DNA from: Streptomyces beihaiensis
Lineage (GTDB): Bacteria > Actinomycetota > Actinomycetes > Streptomycetales > Streptomycetaceae
Reading direction: 5' to 3'
Assembly: GCF_026274175.1 (NCBI RefSeq)
Contig: NZ_JAPHNL010000302.1
Span: 1 to 35,154, forward strand
DNA length: 35,154 nt
Position 1 is the stretch's first letter. Each line of letters opens with the position of its first letter. The notes under the pieces were generated by a model. It saw only the letters and a list, made by a program, of their open reading frames with translations, had not been told where the DNA came from and did no database searches. Shown piece after piece: positions 16,727 to 24,076 of the stretch. The translations under genes were made by a program, and so were the position numbers.

Positions 16727-19700
16727 CTACGCCTTGCGCAGCCGGAACGTCAGGCTCAGCCCCTCGTCCGTGAACGTCTCGCCGTACGAGCCGTCCGCCT
16801 CGCCCTGACCGAAGTCCGTGGCGAGCACCTCGTCGGAGATCAGGCCCGCGTGCTCGGACAGCGCCGAGATCACCGCCGGGTCCGTCGACGTCCAGCGCAG
16901 CGCGATACGGTCCGCGACGTCCAGGCCGCTGTTCTTGCGGGCCTCCTGGATCAGGCGGATCGCGTCACGGGCCAGTCCGGCCTGCCGCAGCTCCTCGGTG
17001 AGCTCCAGGTCGAGGGCGACCGTGGCGCCGGACTCCGAGGCCACCGACCAGCCCTCGCGCGGGGTCTCCGTGATGAACACCTCGTCGGGGGCGAGGCTGA
17101 CGGTCTCACCGTCGAGCTCCACCGAGGCCGTGCCCTCGCGCAGCGCCAGGGAGAGCGCGGCCGCGTCCGCGGCGGCGACCGCCTTGGCCACGTCCTGGAC
17201 ACGCTTGCCGAACCGCTTGCCGAGCGCCCGGAAGTTCGCCTTGGCCGTCGTGTCGACGAGCGATCCGCCCACCTCGGACAGCGAGGCCAGCGACGAGACG
17301 TTCAGCTCCTCGGTGATCTGCGCGCGCAACTCCGGCGAGAGCGCCTCGAACCCGGTCGCCGCGACCAGCGCGCGCGACAGCGGCTGACGCGTCTTGACGC
17401 CCGACTCCGCGCGCGTGGCACGGCCGAGCTCGACGAGCCGGCGCACCAGCGCCATCTGCGCAGACAGCCCCGAGTCGATCGCCGCGCGGTCCGCCTCGGG
17501 CCACGACGACAGGTGCACCGACTCCGGCGCGCCCGGGGTGACCGGCACCACGAGGTCCTGCCAGACCCGCTCGGTGATGAACGGCGTGAGGGGGGCCATC
17601 AGCTGTGTGACGGTCACCACGACATCGTGCAGCGTGCGCAGCGCCGCCTTGTCGCCCTGCCAGAACCGGCGGCGCGAGCGGCGCACGTACCAGTTGGACA
17701 GGTCGTCGACGAAGGCGGAGAGCAGCTTGCCCGCACGCTGCGTGTCGTACGCGTCGAGCGCCTCGGTGACGTCGGACGTCAGCTGGTGCAGCTCGGACAG
17801 GAGCCAGCGGTCGAGCACGCTCCGGTCGGCCGGGGCGGGGTCCGCCTCGCTCGGCGCCCACCCGGAGGTGCGCGCGTACAGAGCCTGGAAGGCGACCGTG
17901 TTCCAGTACGTCAGGAGCGTCTTGCGGACGACCTCCTGGATGGTGTTGTGGCCGACACGGCGGGCCGCCCACGGGGAACCGCCGGCCGCCATGAACCAGC
18001 GCACGGCGTCGGCGCCGTGCTGGTCCATCAGCGGGATCGGCTGCAGGATGTTGCCCAGGTGCTTGGACATCTTGCGGCCGTCCTCGGCGAGGATGTGGCC
18101 CAGGCAGACCACGTTCTCGTACGACGACTTGTCGAAGACGAGCGTGCCGACGGCCATCAGCGTGTAGAACCAGCCGCGGGTCTGGTCGATCGCCTCGGAG
18201 ATGAACTGCGCCGGGTACCGGCTCTCGAACAGTTCCTTGTTCTTGTACGGGTAGCCCCACTGCGCGAACGGCATCGAGCCCGAGTCGTACCAGGCGTCGA
18301 TGACCTCGGGCACGCGCGTGGCCGTCTGCCCGCAGCCCTCGTGGGCGCAGGGGAAGGTGACGTCGTCGACGAACGGGCGGTGCGGGTCGAGCGACGACTG
18401 GTCGGTGCCGGTCAGTTCGGTGAGCTCCGCGCGGGAGCCGACGCAGGTGAGGTGGCCCTCGTCACAGCGCCAGATCGGCAGCGGGGTGCCCCAGTAGCGG
18501 TTGCGGGACAGCGCCCAGTCGATGTTGTTGCTCAGCCAGTCGCCGAACCGGCCGTGCTTGACCGTGTCGGGGAACCAGTTGGTCTTCTCGTTCTCCTCAA
18601 GGAGCCGGTCCTTGACCGCCGTCGTACGGATGTACCAGGACGGCTGCGCGTAGTACAGCAGCGCGGTGTGGCAGCGCCAGCAGTGCGGGTAGCTGTGCTC
18701 GTACGGGACGTGGCGCAGCAGCAGTCCGCGCGCGTCCAGGTCGGCGGTGAGCGCCTCGTCGGCCTTCTTGAAGAAGACGCCGCCGACCATGGGGACGTCC
18801 TCGGCGAACGTGCCGTCGGGGCGCACCGGGTTGACGACGGGCAGGCCGTACGCGCGGCAGACCTTGAGGTCGTCCTCACCGAAGGCGGGGGACTGGTGGA
18901 CGAGGCCGGTGCCGTCCTCCGTCGTGACGTACTCGGCGTTCACGACGTAGTGCGCCTGGTCGGGGAACTCGACCAGCTCGAACGGGCGCTGGTAGGTCCA
19001 GCGCTCCATCTCGGCGCCGGTGAAGGACTCGCCGGTCGTCTCCCAGCCCTCGCCGAGCGCCTTGCCGACGAGCGGTTCCGCGACGACGAGATTCTCGGTG
19101 CCGTCGGTGGCGACGACGTACCGGACGTCCGGGTGCGCGGCGACGGCGGTGTTGGAGACGAGGGTCCACGGGGTCGTCGTCCACACCAGGAGCGCCGCCC
19201 GGCCCGCCAGCGGACCGGAGGTGACGGGGAAGCGCACGTAGACGGACGGGTCGACCACGGTCTCGTAGCCCTGCGCCAGCTCGTGGTCGGACAGGCCGGT
19301 GCCGCAGCGCGGGCACCAGGGCGCCACGCGGTGGTCCTGGACGAGCAGCCCCTTGTTGAAGATCTCCTTGAGCGACCACCAGACGGACTCGACGTACTCG
19401 GGGTCCATCGTCCGGTACGCGTCGTCGAGGTCGACCCAGTAGCCCATGCGGGTCGTCAGCTCGGCGAACGCGTCCGTGTGCCGGGTCACCGACTCGCGGC
19501 ACTTGGCGTTGAACTCGGCGATGCCGTATGCCTCGATGTCCTTCTTGCCGTCGAAGCCGAGCTCCTTCTCGACCGCCAGCTCCACCGGGAGGCCGTGGCA
19601 GTCCCAGCCCGCCTTGCGGCCCACGTGGTAGCCGCGCATGGTGCGGAACCGGGGGAAGACGTCCTTGAAGACGCGGGCCTCGATGTGGTGGGCGCCCGGC

Positions 19701-19864
19701 ATGCCGTTGGCCGTGGGCGGGCCCTCGTAGAAGACCCACTCGGGGCGGCCCTCGGACTGCTCCAGGGTCTTGGCGAAGATCTTCTGCTCGCGCCAGAAGT
19801 CGAGCACCGCGTGCTCGAGGGCGGGCAGGTCGACCTGGGCGGGCACCTGACGGTACTGCGTCAT
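16727..19864 (-). CDS. ileS: Isoleucyl-tRNA synthetase, type 2 (IleRS)
   Basis: Class I aminoacyl-tRNA synthetase, 1045 aa, charging tRNA-Ile. The Rossmann domain opens with WVFYEGPPTANG; the HIGH signature reads GAHH (57-60), followed by GWDCHGLPVE. The CP1 editing domain contains TTTPWTL, and KMSKH is at 598-602. The C-terminal anticodon-binding region is long, as in type-2 (eukaryote-like) enzymes of actinobacteria, a group known for low mupirocin sensitivity. The ATG at 19864 has GGAGG 7 bases upstream, and the in-frame upstream extension is T-box leader, not protein. Expression is probably controlled by that T-box (19869-20152). It is convergent with the dcw cluster. Confidence 0.96.
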   Translation of the reverse strand: MTQYRQVPAQVDLPALEHAVLDFWREQKIFAKTLEQSEGRPEWVFYEGPPTANGMPGAHHIEARVFKDVFPRFRTMRGYHVGRKAGWDCHGLPVELAVEKELGFDGKKDIEAYGIAEFNAKCRESVTRHTDAFAELTTRMGYWVDLDDAYRTMDPEYVESVWWSLKEIFNKGLLVQDHRVAPWCPRCGTGLSDHELAQGYETVVDPSVYVRFPVTSGPLAGRAALLVWTTTPWTLVSNTAVAAHPDVRYVVATDGTENLVVAEPLVGKALGEGWETTGESFTGAEMERWTYQRPFELVEFPDQAHYVVNAEYVTTEDGTGLVHQSPAFGEDDLKVCRAYGLPVVNPVRPDGTFAEDVPMVGGVFFKKADEALTADLDARGLLLRHVPYEHSYPHCWRCHTALLYYAQPSWYIRTTAVKDRLLEENEKTNWFPDTVKHGRFGDWLSNNIDWALSRNRYWGTPLPIWRCDEGHLTCVGSRAELTELTGTDQSSLDPHRPFVDDVTFPCAHEGCGQTATRVPEVIDAWYDSGSMPFAQWGYPYKNKELFESRYPAQFISEAIDQTRGWFYTLMAVGTLVFDKSSYENVVCLGHILAEDGRKMSKHLGNILQPIPLMDQHGADAVRWFMAAGGSPWAARRVGHNTIQEVVRKTLLTYWNTVAFQALYARTSGWAPSEADPAPADRSVLDRWLLSELHQLTSDVTEALDAYDTQRAGKLLSAFVDDLSNWYVRRSRRRFWQGDKAALRTLHDVVVTVTQLMAPLTPFITERVWQDLVVPVTPGAPESVHLSSWPEADRAAIDSGLSAQMALVRRLVELGRATRAESGVKTRQPLSRALVAATGFEALSPELRAQITEELNVSSLASLSEVGGSLVDTTAKANFRALGKRFGKRVQDVAKAVAAADAAALSLALREGTASVELDGETVSLAPDEVFITETPREGWSVASESGATVALDLELTEELRQAGLARDAIRLIQEARKNSGLDVADRIALRWTSTDPAVISALSEHAGLISDEVLATDFGQGEADGSYGETFTDEGLSLTFRLRKA

Positions 19865-19868
19865 CAGT

Positions 19869-20152
19869 CTTCCTCCGGCGGACGTGCAACCTCTCCGTCG
19901 GAGGGACGAGAGCCTTCGTCTTGCCTTACGCCGTGTGCGGCGCGCTCCCGCGGTACCACCCTCCTTGGCTCCCCGAGCGCGGGTGTGCGCTGCGGCGAGC
20001 CCCCTCATTGGGGTCGCGATGCCGGGTCTACTCGCCACGGCCTGCTGGCTGCGGCTTTCTTCCGGCGGCTCCGGGGTGATCTTCGCGTCGCGCTCGCCCC
20101 CGGGCTTCCACCGTCCCCGGGTCGCTCTCGGCCGCGTACGCCGCTACTCGTC
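19869..20152 (-). promoter_or_regulatory. T-box riboswitch controlling ileS
   Basis: Reading the minus strand: GACGAGTAG (20152-20144) begins Stem I; the AG-bulge GAGAGCGA lies near 20129-20122; a CCCGGG/CCCGGG apical stem (20121-20116 and 20104-20099) encloses the distal loop GACGGTGGAAG; the specifier loop GAAGATCACC carries the isoleucine codon ATC at 20080-20078. The hallmark AGGGTGGTACCGCG is at 19962-19949; its TGGT can pair with the ACCA end of uncharged tRNA-Ile. CGTCCCTCCG (19908-19899) can pair either with the T-box AGGG or with the ribosome-binding sequence CGGAGG (19877-19872). That arrangement suggests control of translation initiation: uncharged tRNA frees the ribosome-binding site. 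No T-run follows, arguing against transcription termination. Confidence 0.93.
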
Positions 20153-20177
20153 CCCATCCACGCTTTTCGCTCCGCTC

Positions 20178-20183
20178 AGTGTA
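20178..20183 (-). promoter_or_regulatory. Candidate -10 element for ileS
   Basis: TACACT on the minus strand (20183-20178) would start transcription about 20 bases before the first T-box landmark. No good -35 was found 17-18 bases upstream. Confidence 0.45.
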
Positions 20184-20414
20184 CGGCGCCCGGAGGGGCT
20201 CGGCCGACCGGTTTTCGCCGGTGCCCGACCGGCGTGGTGCGGCTGCGCACAGTGACCCGAATGGCGATACGTACGGTGCCGGATCCTGGCTCGTCGCGGG
20301 GCGGGGGGCGCTGGGCGCGCATCGGGCGGATTACCAGGCGGGGAGCTGGGCACAACGCATGCAGGTTCGTCGCGAGGCCGTCGCGGGCCGGTGGGATCGG
20401 GGGGTCGCGCCCCG

Positions 20415-20443
20415 TTGCCGCGGCCCCGGAGTCGATTTATCGT
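20415..20443 (+). promoter_or_regulatory. Candidate promoter for the DksA-like gene
   Basis: TTGCCG (20415-20420), a 17-base spacer and TATCGT (20438-20443) form a plausible vegetative promoter, giving a start near 20450 and a leader of about 43 bases. The rest of the gap from 20184 to 20414 shows no credible gene. Confidence 0.5.
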
Positions 20444-20492
20444 CCCAGCACGATTCGCGAGCAAGATCACAATGTGTGAAGGGGCCGCGGCC

Positions 20493-21731
20493 ATGGTGGC
20501 GAAAAAGACCGCCCTTCAGCAGTCGGCATCCGGCAGAACGACGGCCTCGGGTGCCTCCGGCGGGGCGGCTCGTGCGTCCGGCGGGGCCTCGGACAAGGGA
20601 GCGAAGGACGTAGCGGGCAAGAAGCGGGTCCAGGGCGCGGGCGGCAAGGCTTCCGGGGCCGAGGAGGCGGCGACCGCGACCACCAAGAGCGCGGCGAAGA
20701 AGGCCGCCGCCTCGAAGACGGCCACGGAGGAGGCGGCCGCCTCGAAGACGGCCACGGAGGAGGCCGCCGTGAAGAGGGCGGCGGTCGCGAAGAAGACGGT
20801 CGCGAAGAAGACGGCCGCCGGCCAGACCACTGGGAAGAAGGCGACTGCCGAGAAGGCCGACGGGGAAAAGCCCACCACAAAGAAGACCGTCGCCAAGAAG
20901 GCCACGGCAAAGAAGACCGCCACCAAGGCCGCCGCCGAGGAGGCCGCCGCCAGGAAGGCCACCAAGGAGGCCGCCACCAAGAAGGCGGCCACCAAGAAGG
21001 CCACTGCCAAGAAGGCCACTGCCAAGAAGGCCCCCACCAAGAAGGCGGCCGCAGAGCAGAGCAGCACCAAGAGCACGGCGAAGGCGGTCTCCAAGACCAC
21101 CGCCGCCGCCAGGAAGGCGGCAGCGGCGGAGGCGAAGACCAAGGGGAGCGCGGGCGAGAAGTCCGCCGGACGCAAGGGCGCGGCGAAGAAGACGGTCGCC
21201 TCGGCGGCCGAAGGCGCGGCCCAGGCCGCGAAGACGACGGGAGCCACGAACGTGGTTGCGAAGAAGACCCCGAGCACGGCCATGGCGGCACACACGCCCG
21301 GCGCGGTTCCCAAGGCGCGGGAGGCCGCGGCCCCGGACGAGCTGGCCGTACGGCCGGGCGAGGACCCCTGGACCCCGGAAGAGGTCGAGGAGGCGCGCGC
21401 GGAGCTGCAGAGCGAGGTGCTGCGGCTCGGCAGCGAGATCACGGCGGCCGAGGAAGGGCTCGCGGGCCTGATGCGGGACTCGGGCGACGGGGCGGGTGAC
21501 GACGACGCCGACACCGGCACCAAGAACATCACGCGCGAGCACGAGATGGCCCTGGCCGCCAACGCCCGGGAGATGCTGGAGCAGACCGAGCGGGCCCTGG
21601 AACGGCTCGCCGCGGGCACCTACGGGCTCTGCGAGAACTGCGGCAATCCCATCGGAAAGGCCCGGATGCAGGCGTTTCCGCGGGCGACCCTGTGCGTGGA
21701 GTGCAAACAGAAGCAGGAACGCCGCTCCTGA
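20493..21731 (+). CDS. TraR/DksA-type zinc-finger protein with histone H1-like Lys/Ala tail
   Basis: 412 aa in two parts. Residues 1 to about 285 are low complexity, Lys/Ala/Thr-rich, with repeated KKATAKKA-type units resembling eukaryotic histone H1 tails and actinobacterial HupS/Hlp tails; AAASKTATEE occurs twice in tandem (71-90). Residues 290-412 form a DksA/TraR-like coiled-coil and C4 zinc finger: C380, C383, C401 and C404 (CENCG and CVEC). DksA proteins bind the RNA polymerase secondary channel, and Lys/Ala tails bind DNA, so a nucleoid-associated transcription role is inferred. The usual DxxDxA tip is not evident; an acidic GDDDAD stretch lies there. ATG 20493 has GAAGGGG 8 bases upstream; GTG 20496 and ATG 20472 are alternatives. 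Confidence 0.85.
   Translation: MVAKKTALQQSASGRTTASGASGGAARASGGASDKGAKDVAGKKRVQGAGGKASGAEEAATATTKSAAKKAAASKTATEEAAASKTATEEAAVKRAAVAKKTVAKKTAAGQTTGKKATAEKADGEKPTTKKTVAKKATAKKTATKAAAEEAAARKATKEAATKKAATKKATAKKATAKKAPTKKAAAEQSSTKSTAKAVSKTTAAARKAAAAEAKTKGSAGEKSAGRKGAAKKTVASAAEGAAQAAKTTGATNVVAKKTPSTAMAAHTPGAVPKAREAAAPDELAVRPGEDPWTPEEVEEARAELQSEVLRLGSEITAAEEGLAGLMRDSGDGAGDDDADTGTKNITREHEMALAANAREMLEQTERALERLAAGTYGLCENCGNPIGKARMQAFPRATLCVECKQKQERRS
20705..20764 (+). repeat. 30-bp tandem duplication inside the Lys/Ala tail
   Basis: A 30-base unit encoding ten residues (AAASKTATEE) occurs twice in direct succession with near-identical DNA, a likely recent slippage or unequal-exchange product in the low-complexity tail. 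Confidence 0.75.
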
Positions 21732-21750
21732 CGGCACGCGCGCGTGCCGT
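21731..21750. repeat. 20-bp perfect palindrome between dksA-like gene and lspA
   Basis: ACGGCACGCGCGCGTGCCGT is perfectly symmetrical and begins on the last base of the upstream TGA stop. TACTCT (21750-21755), a possible -10 for lspA, starts on its last base. It may be a T-less terminator for the upstream gene or an operator over the lspA promoter. Confidence 0.7.
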
Positions 21751-21788
21751 ACTCTCGTCCTCACAGGTACCTAGGTCGAGGGACTCAC

Positions 21789-22394
21789 GTGGCAGAGGCG
21801 GAGCGCATCATCGGTACGCCGGATTCCCCTGAGACGGGGGCAGCCGAGCCGGAGAAGCCGGAGAACGAAGGCGGCGAGGCCGGGGCCCCGGCCTCGCAGC
21901 GGCCCAAGGGGCGGCGGCGCATCGCCGTGCTGTTCGCCGTGGCCGTCTTCGCCTACGCCCTCGACCTGAGCAGCAAGCTGCTCGTGGTCGCGAAGCTGGA
22001 GCACCACGACCCGGTGAAGATCATCGGGGACTGGCTCCAGCTGGAGGTGATCCGCAACCCCGGCGCGGCCTGGGGCGTCGGTGAGGCGTTCACCATCATC
22101 TTCACCGCCATCGCGGCGGCGGTGATCGTCGTCATCATCCGGCTGGCCAGGAAGCTGTACAGCCTGCCCTGGGCCATCGCCCTGGGGCTGCTGCTCGGCG
22201 GGGCGCTCGGCAATCTCACCGACCGGGTCTTCCGCGCGCCCGGCGTCTTCCAGGGGGCGGTCGTCGACTTCATCGCGCCTGCCCACTACCCCGTCTTCAA
22301 CCTGGCCGACTCCTCGATCGTGTGCGGCGGTGTCCTGATCGTGCTGCTGTCGTTCAAGGGGATCGACCCGGACGGCACCGTCCACAAGGACTGA
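21789..22394 (+). CDS. lspA: Lipoprotein signal peptidase LspA
   Basis: Membrane aspartyl peptidase (signal peptidase II), 201 aa, which cleaves prolipoprotein signal peptides after lipid attachment. An acidic cytoplasmic extension (1-40) precedes four membrane segments (about 44-63, 98-120, 127-144, 168-190). The catalytic aspartates are D145 in GNLTDR and D174 in FNLADS, with VVDFI between them. The GTG at 21789 follows GAGGGA and gives the N-terminus [11 protein letters not shown], which I recall as conserved in Streptomyces; an ATG at 21744 would fall inside the palindrome region and is less likely. rluD follows after 53 bases. Confidence 0.95.
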   Translation: MAEAERIIGTPDSPETGAAEPEKPENEGGEAGAPASQRPKGRRRIAVLFAVAVFAYALDLSSKLLVVAKLEHHDPVKIIGDWLQLEVIRNPGAAWGVGEAFTIIFTAIAAAVIVVIIRLARKLYSLPWAIALGLLLGGALGNLTDRVFRAPGVFQGAVVDFIAPAHYPVFNLADSSIVCGGVLIVLLSFKGIDPDGTVHKD

Positions 22395-22435
22395 GCCCGG
22401 CGCGGGGGGCGGTCGGCGGTGTCCGCGGCCTCCGG

Positions 22436-22447
22436 CATACTCGATGC
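22436..22447 (+). promoter_or_regulatory. Candidate leaderless promoter for rluD
   Basis: CATACT (22436-22441) lies 6 bases before the GTG at 22448, the spacing expected when transcription starts on the first base of the start codon. No ribosome-binding site precedes the GTG. Confidence 0.4.
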
Positions 22448-23389
22448 GTGAGCACGATTCCCGAGATCCGCAACCTGCCCGTACCCGACGGCCTGGAGGG
22501 CGAGCGCGTCGACGCCGCCATCTCCCGCATGTTCGGCTTCTCCCGCACCAAGGCCGCCGAGCTCGCCGCGGCGGGCAAGGTCACGGTGGACGGGGCGGTC
22601 GTGGGCAAGTCCGAGCGGGTGCACGGCGGTGCCTGGCTGGAAGTGGAGATGCCGCAGGCGCCCGCTCCGGTGCAGATCGTGGCCGAGCCCGTGGAGGGCA
22701 TGGAGATCGTGCACGACGACGAGGACATCGTCGTCATCGTGAAGCCGGTGGGCGTCGCGGCCCACCCGAGCCCCGGCTGGACCGGCACCACGGTGATCGG
22801 CGGCCTCGCCGCGGCCGGGTACCGGATCTCCACGTCCGGCGCCGCGGAGCGTCAGGGCATCGTGCACCGCCTCGACGTGGGCACCTCGGGCCTGATGGTG
22901 GTCGCCAAGTCCGAGCGGGCGTACACCTCCCTGAAGCGCCAGTTCAAGGAGCGCGTCCCGGACAAGCGTTACCACGCGCTCGTGCAGGGCCACCCCGACC
23001 CGATGAGCGGGACCATCGACGCTCCGATCGGCCGCCACCCGAACCACGACTACAAGTGGGCCGTGACCGCCGACGGCAAGCCGTCCGTCACGCACTACGA
23101 CCTGATCGAGGCGTTCCGCGCGGCCTCGCTGCTCGACATCAAGCTGGAGACGGGGCGTACGCACCAGATCCGCGTGCACATGTCGGCGCACCGCCACCCG
23201 TGCGTCGGCGACCTGACGTACGGCGCCGACCCGACGCTCGCCAAGCGCCTCGGCGTCGCCCGCCAGTGGCTGCACGCGGTGCGGCTCGGCTTCGAGCACC
23301 CGGCGGACGGGCAGTGGGTCGAGTTCGAGAGCGCCTACCCCGACGACCTGCAGACGGCGCTCGACCGGGTCCGCGCGGAGAGCTCATGA
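22448..23389 (+). CDS. rluD: RluD-family 23S rRNA pseudouridine synthase
   Basis: RluA/RluD-type pseudouridine synthase, 313 aa, converting uridines in large-subunit rRNA. An S4 RNA-binding domain covers about 17-65 ([20 protein letters not shown]), and the catalytic domain has [11 protein letters not shown] at 140-150 with the catalytic D143, then RYHALVQG and GRTHQIRVH. It directly follows lspA, a very common bacterial pairing. The GTG at 22448 has no ribosome-binding site and may be leaderless. Its TGA overlaps the ATG of the next gene (ATGA), so the two are coupled. The exact target uridines cannot be read from the sequence. Confidence 0.93.
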   Translation: MSTIPEIRNLPVPDGLEGERVDAAISRMFGFSRTKAAELAAAGKVTVDGAVVGKSERVHGGAWLEVEMPQAPAPVQIVAEPVEGMEIVHDDEDIVVIVKPVGVAAHPSPGWTGTTVIGGLAAAGYRISTSGAAERQGIVHRLDVGTSGLMVVAKSERAYTSLKRQFKERVPDKRYHALVQGHPDPMSGTIDAPIGRHPNHDYKWAVTADGKPSVTHYDLIEAFRAASLLDIKLETGRTHQIRVHMSAHRHPCVGDLTYGADPTLAKRLGVARQWLHAVRLGFEHPADGQWVEFESAYPDDLQTALDRVRAESS

Positions 23390-23856
23390 GCCGCGCCCAC
23401 GTGGTCCGGGTGGCCGACACCGACGCCGACCGGCAGGCTTGCTTCGCCGTGCGGCGCCAGGTCTTCGTCACCGAGCAGGGTGTGCCGGAGGAGCTCGAGT
23501 ACGACGCGTACGACACGGAGGCGGTCCACGTACTGGCCCTGCGGGAGGACGGCGAGCCGCTGGGCACCGGACGGCTTCTGACCGGCGCGGCGGCCGCGGC
23601 GAAGAACGGCGGCGCGATGGACGTGGGAGCTCTTGGCCGGCTCGCCGTCCTGAAGACCGCGCGCGGCCTCGGCGTCGGCGCGGCCCTGGTCCGGGCCGTC
23701 GAGGAGGCGGCACGCGCGCGGGGGCTGGCCGCGGTCGACCTGCACGCGCAGACGCACGCTCTCGGTTTCTACGAGCGCCTGGGCTATGTCGCGTACGGCC
23801 CCGAGTTCCCCGACGCGGGCATGCCCCACCGGGCGATGCGCAAGCAGCTGGGCTGA
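23386..23856 (+). CDS. GNAT-family N-acetyltransferase (ElaA-like)
   Basis: Acetyl-CoA-dependent acetyltransferase, 156 aa. [15 protein letters not shown] near 27-41 is typical of the ElaA-like group. The acetyl-CoA-binding segment is [11 protein letters not shown] (about 93-103), and the C-terminus has [21 protein letters not shown]. The substrate is unknown. The ATG overlaps the rluD stop by four bases, indicating one transcript and translational coupling. A 220-base gap follows before the antiporter. Confidence 0.85.
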   Translation: MSRAHVVRVADTDADRQACFAVRRQVFVTEQGVPEELEYDAYDTEAVHVLALREDGEPLGTGRLLTGAAAAAKNGGAMDVGALGRLAVLKTARGLGVGAALVRAVEEAARARGLAAVDLHAQTHALGFYERLGYVAYGPEFPDAGMPHRAMRKQLG

Positions 23857-23860
23857 CGGA

Positions 23861-23923
23861 CGCGGGCCGGGGCGCTCCGGGGGACCAGGGCACTCCGGAA
23901 GGCCGGGCGCTCCGGGAGACCAG
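23861..23923 (+). repeat. Imperfect direct repeat in GNAT-antiporter gap
   Basis: GGCGCTCCGGGGGACCAG and GGGCGCTCCGGGAGACCAG recur about 40 bases apart in a G-rich stretch. No gene is visible from 23857 to 24076. A perfect TTGACA at 23965-23970 has no matching -10 at the normal distance. Confidence 0.5.
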
Positions 23924-24076
23924 CCGCTCCCGCGGGCCGGGAACTGCGCCGGTATGCCGCCCCATTGACACCCCTTCAGCACGCTTTGGCGCGATGGTCG
24001 GTCCGGCGTGGCACCCTTGGTGACCGGAATGCCGTGATCATCAACGTCACGGCCGTCGATCCTGGTCGGAGCCGTC

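Noticed and set aside
16628-20479. Plus-strand open frame of about 1283 codons opposite ileS
   Set aside because: Arg/Val/Asp-rich antisense shadow of a well-conserved IleRS, running through terminator and T-box sequence.
20144-20494. Small minus-strand frame in the ileS to dksA-like gap
   Set aside because: Pro/Arg-rich composition without a start context, overlapping the T-box and promoter; looks like non-coding sequence.
23965-23970. Perfect TTGACA as an antiporter promoter
   Set aside because: No -10 hexamer lies 16-19 bases downstream, so it was kept only as a note.
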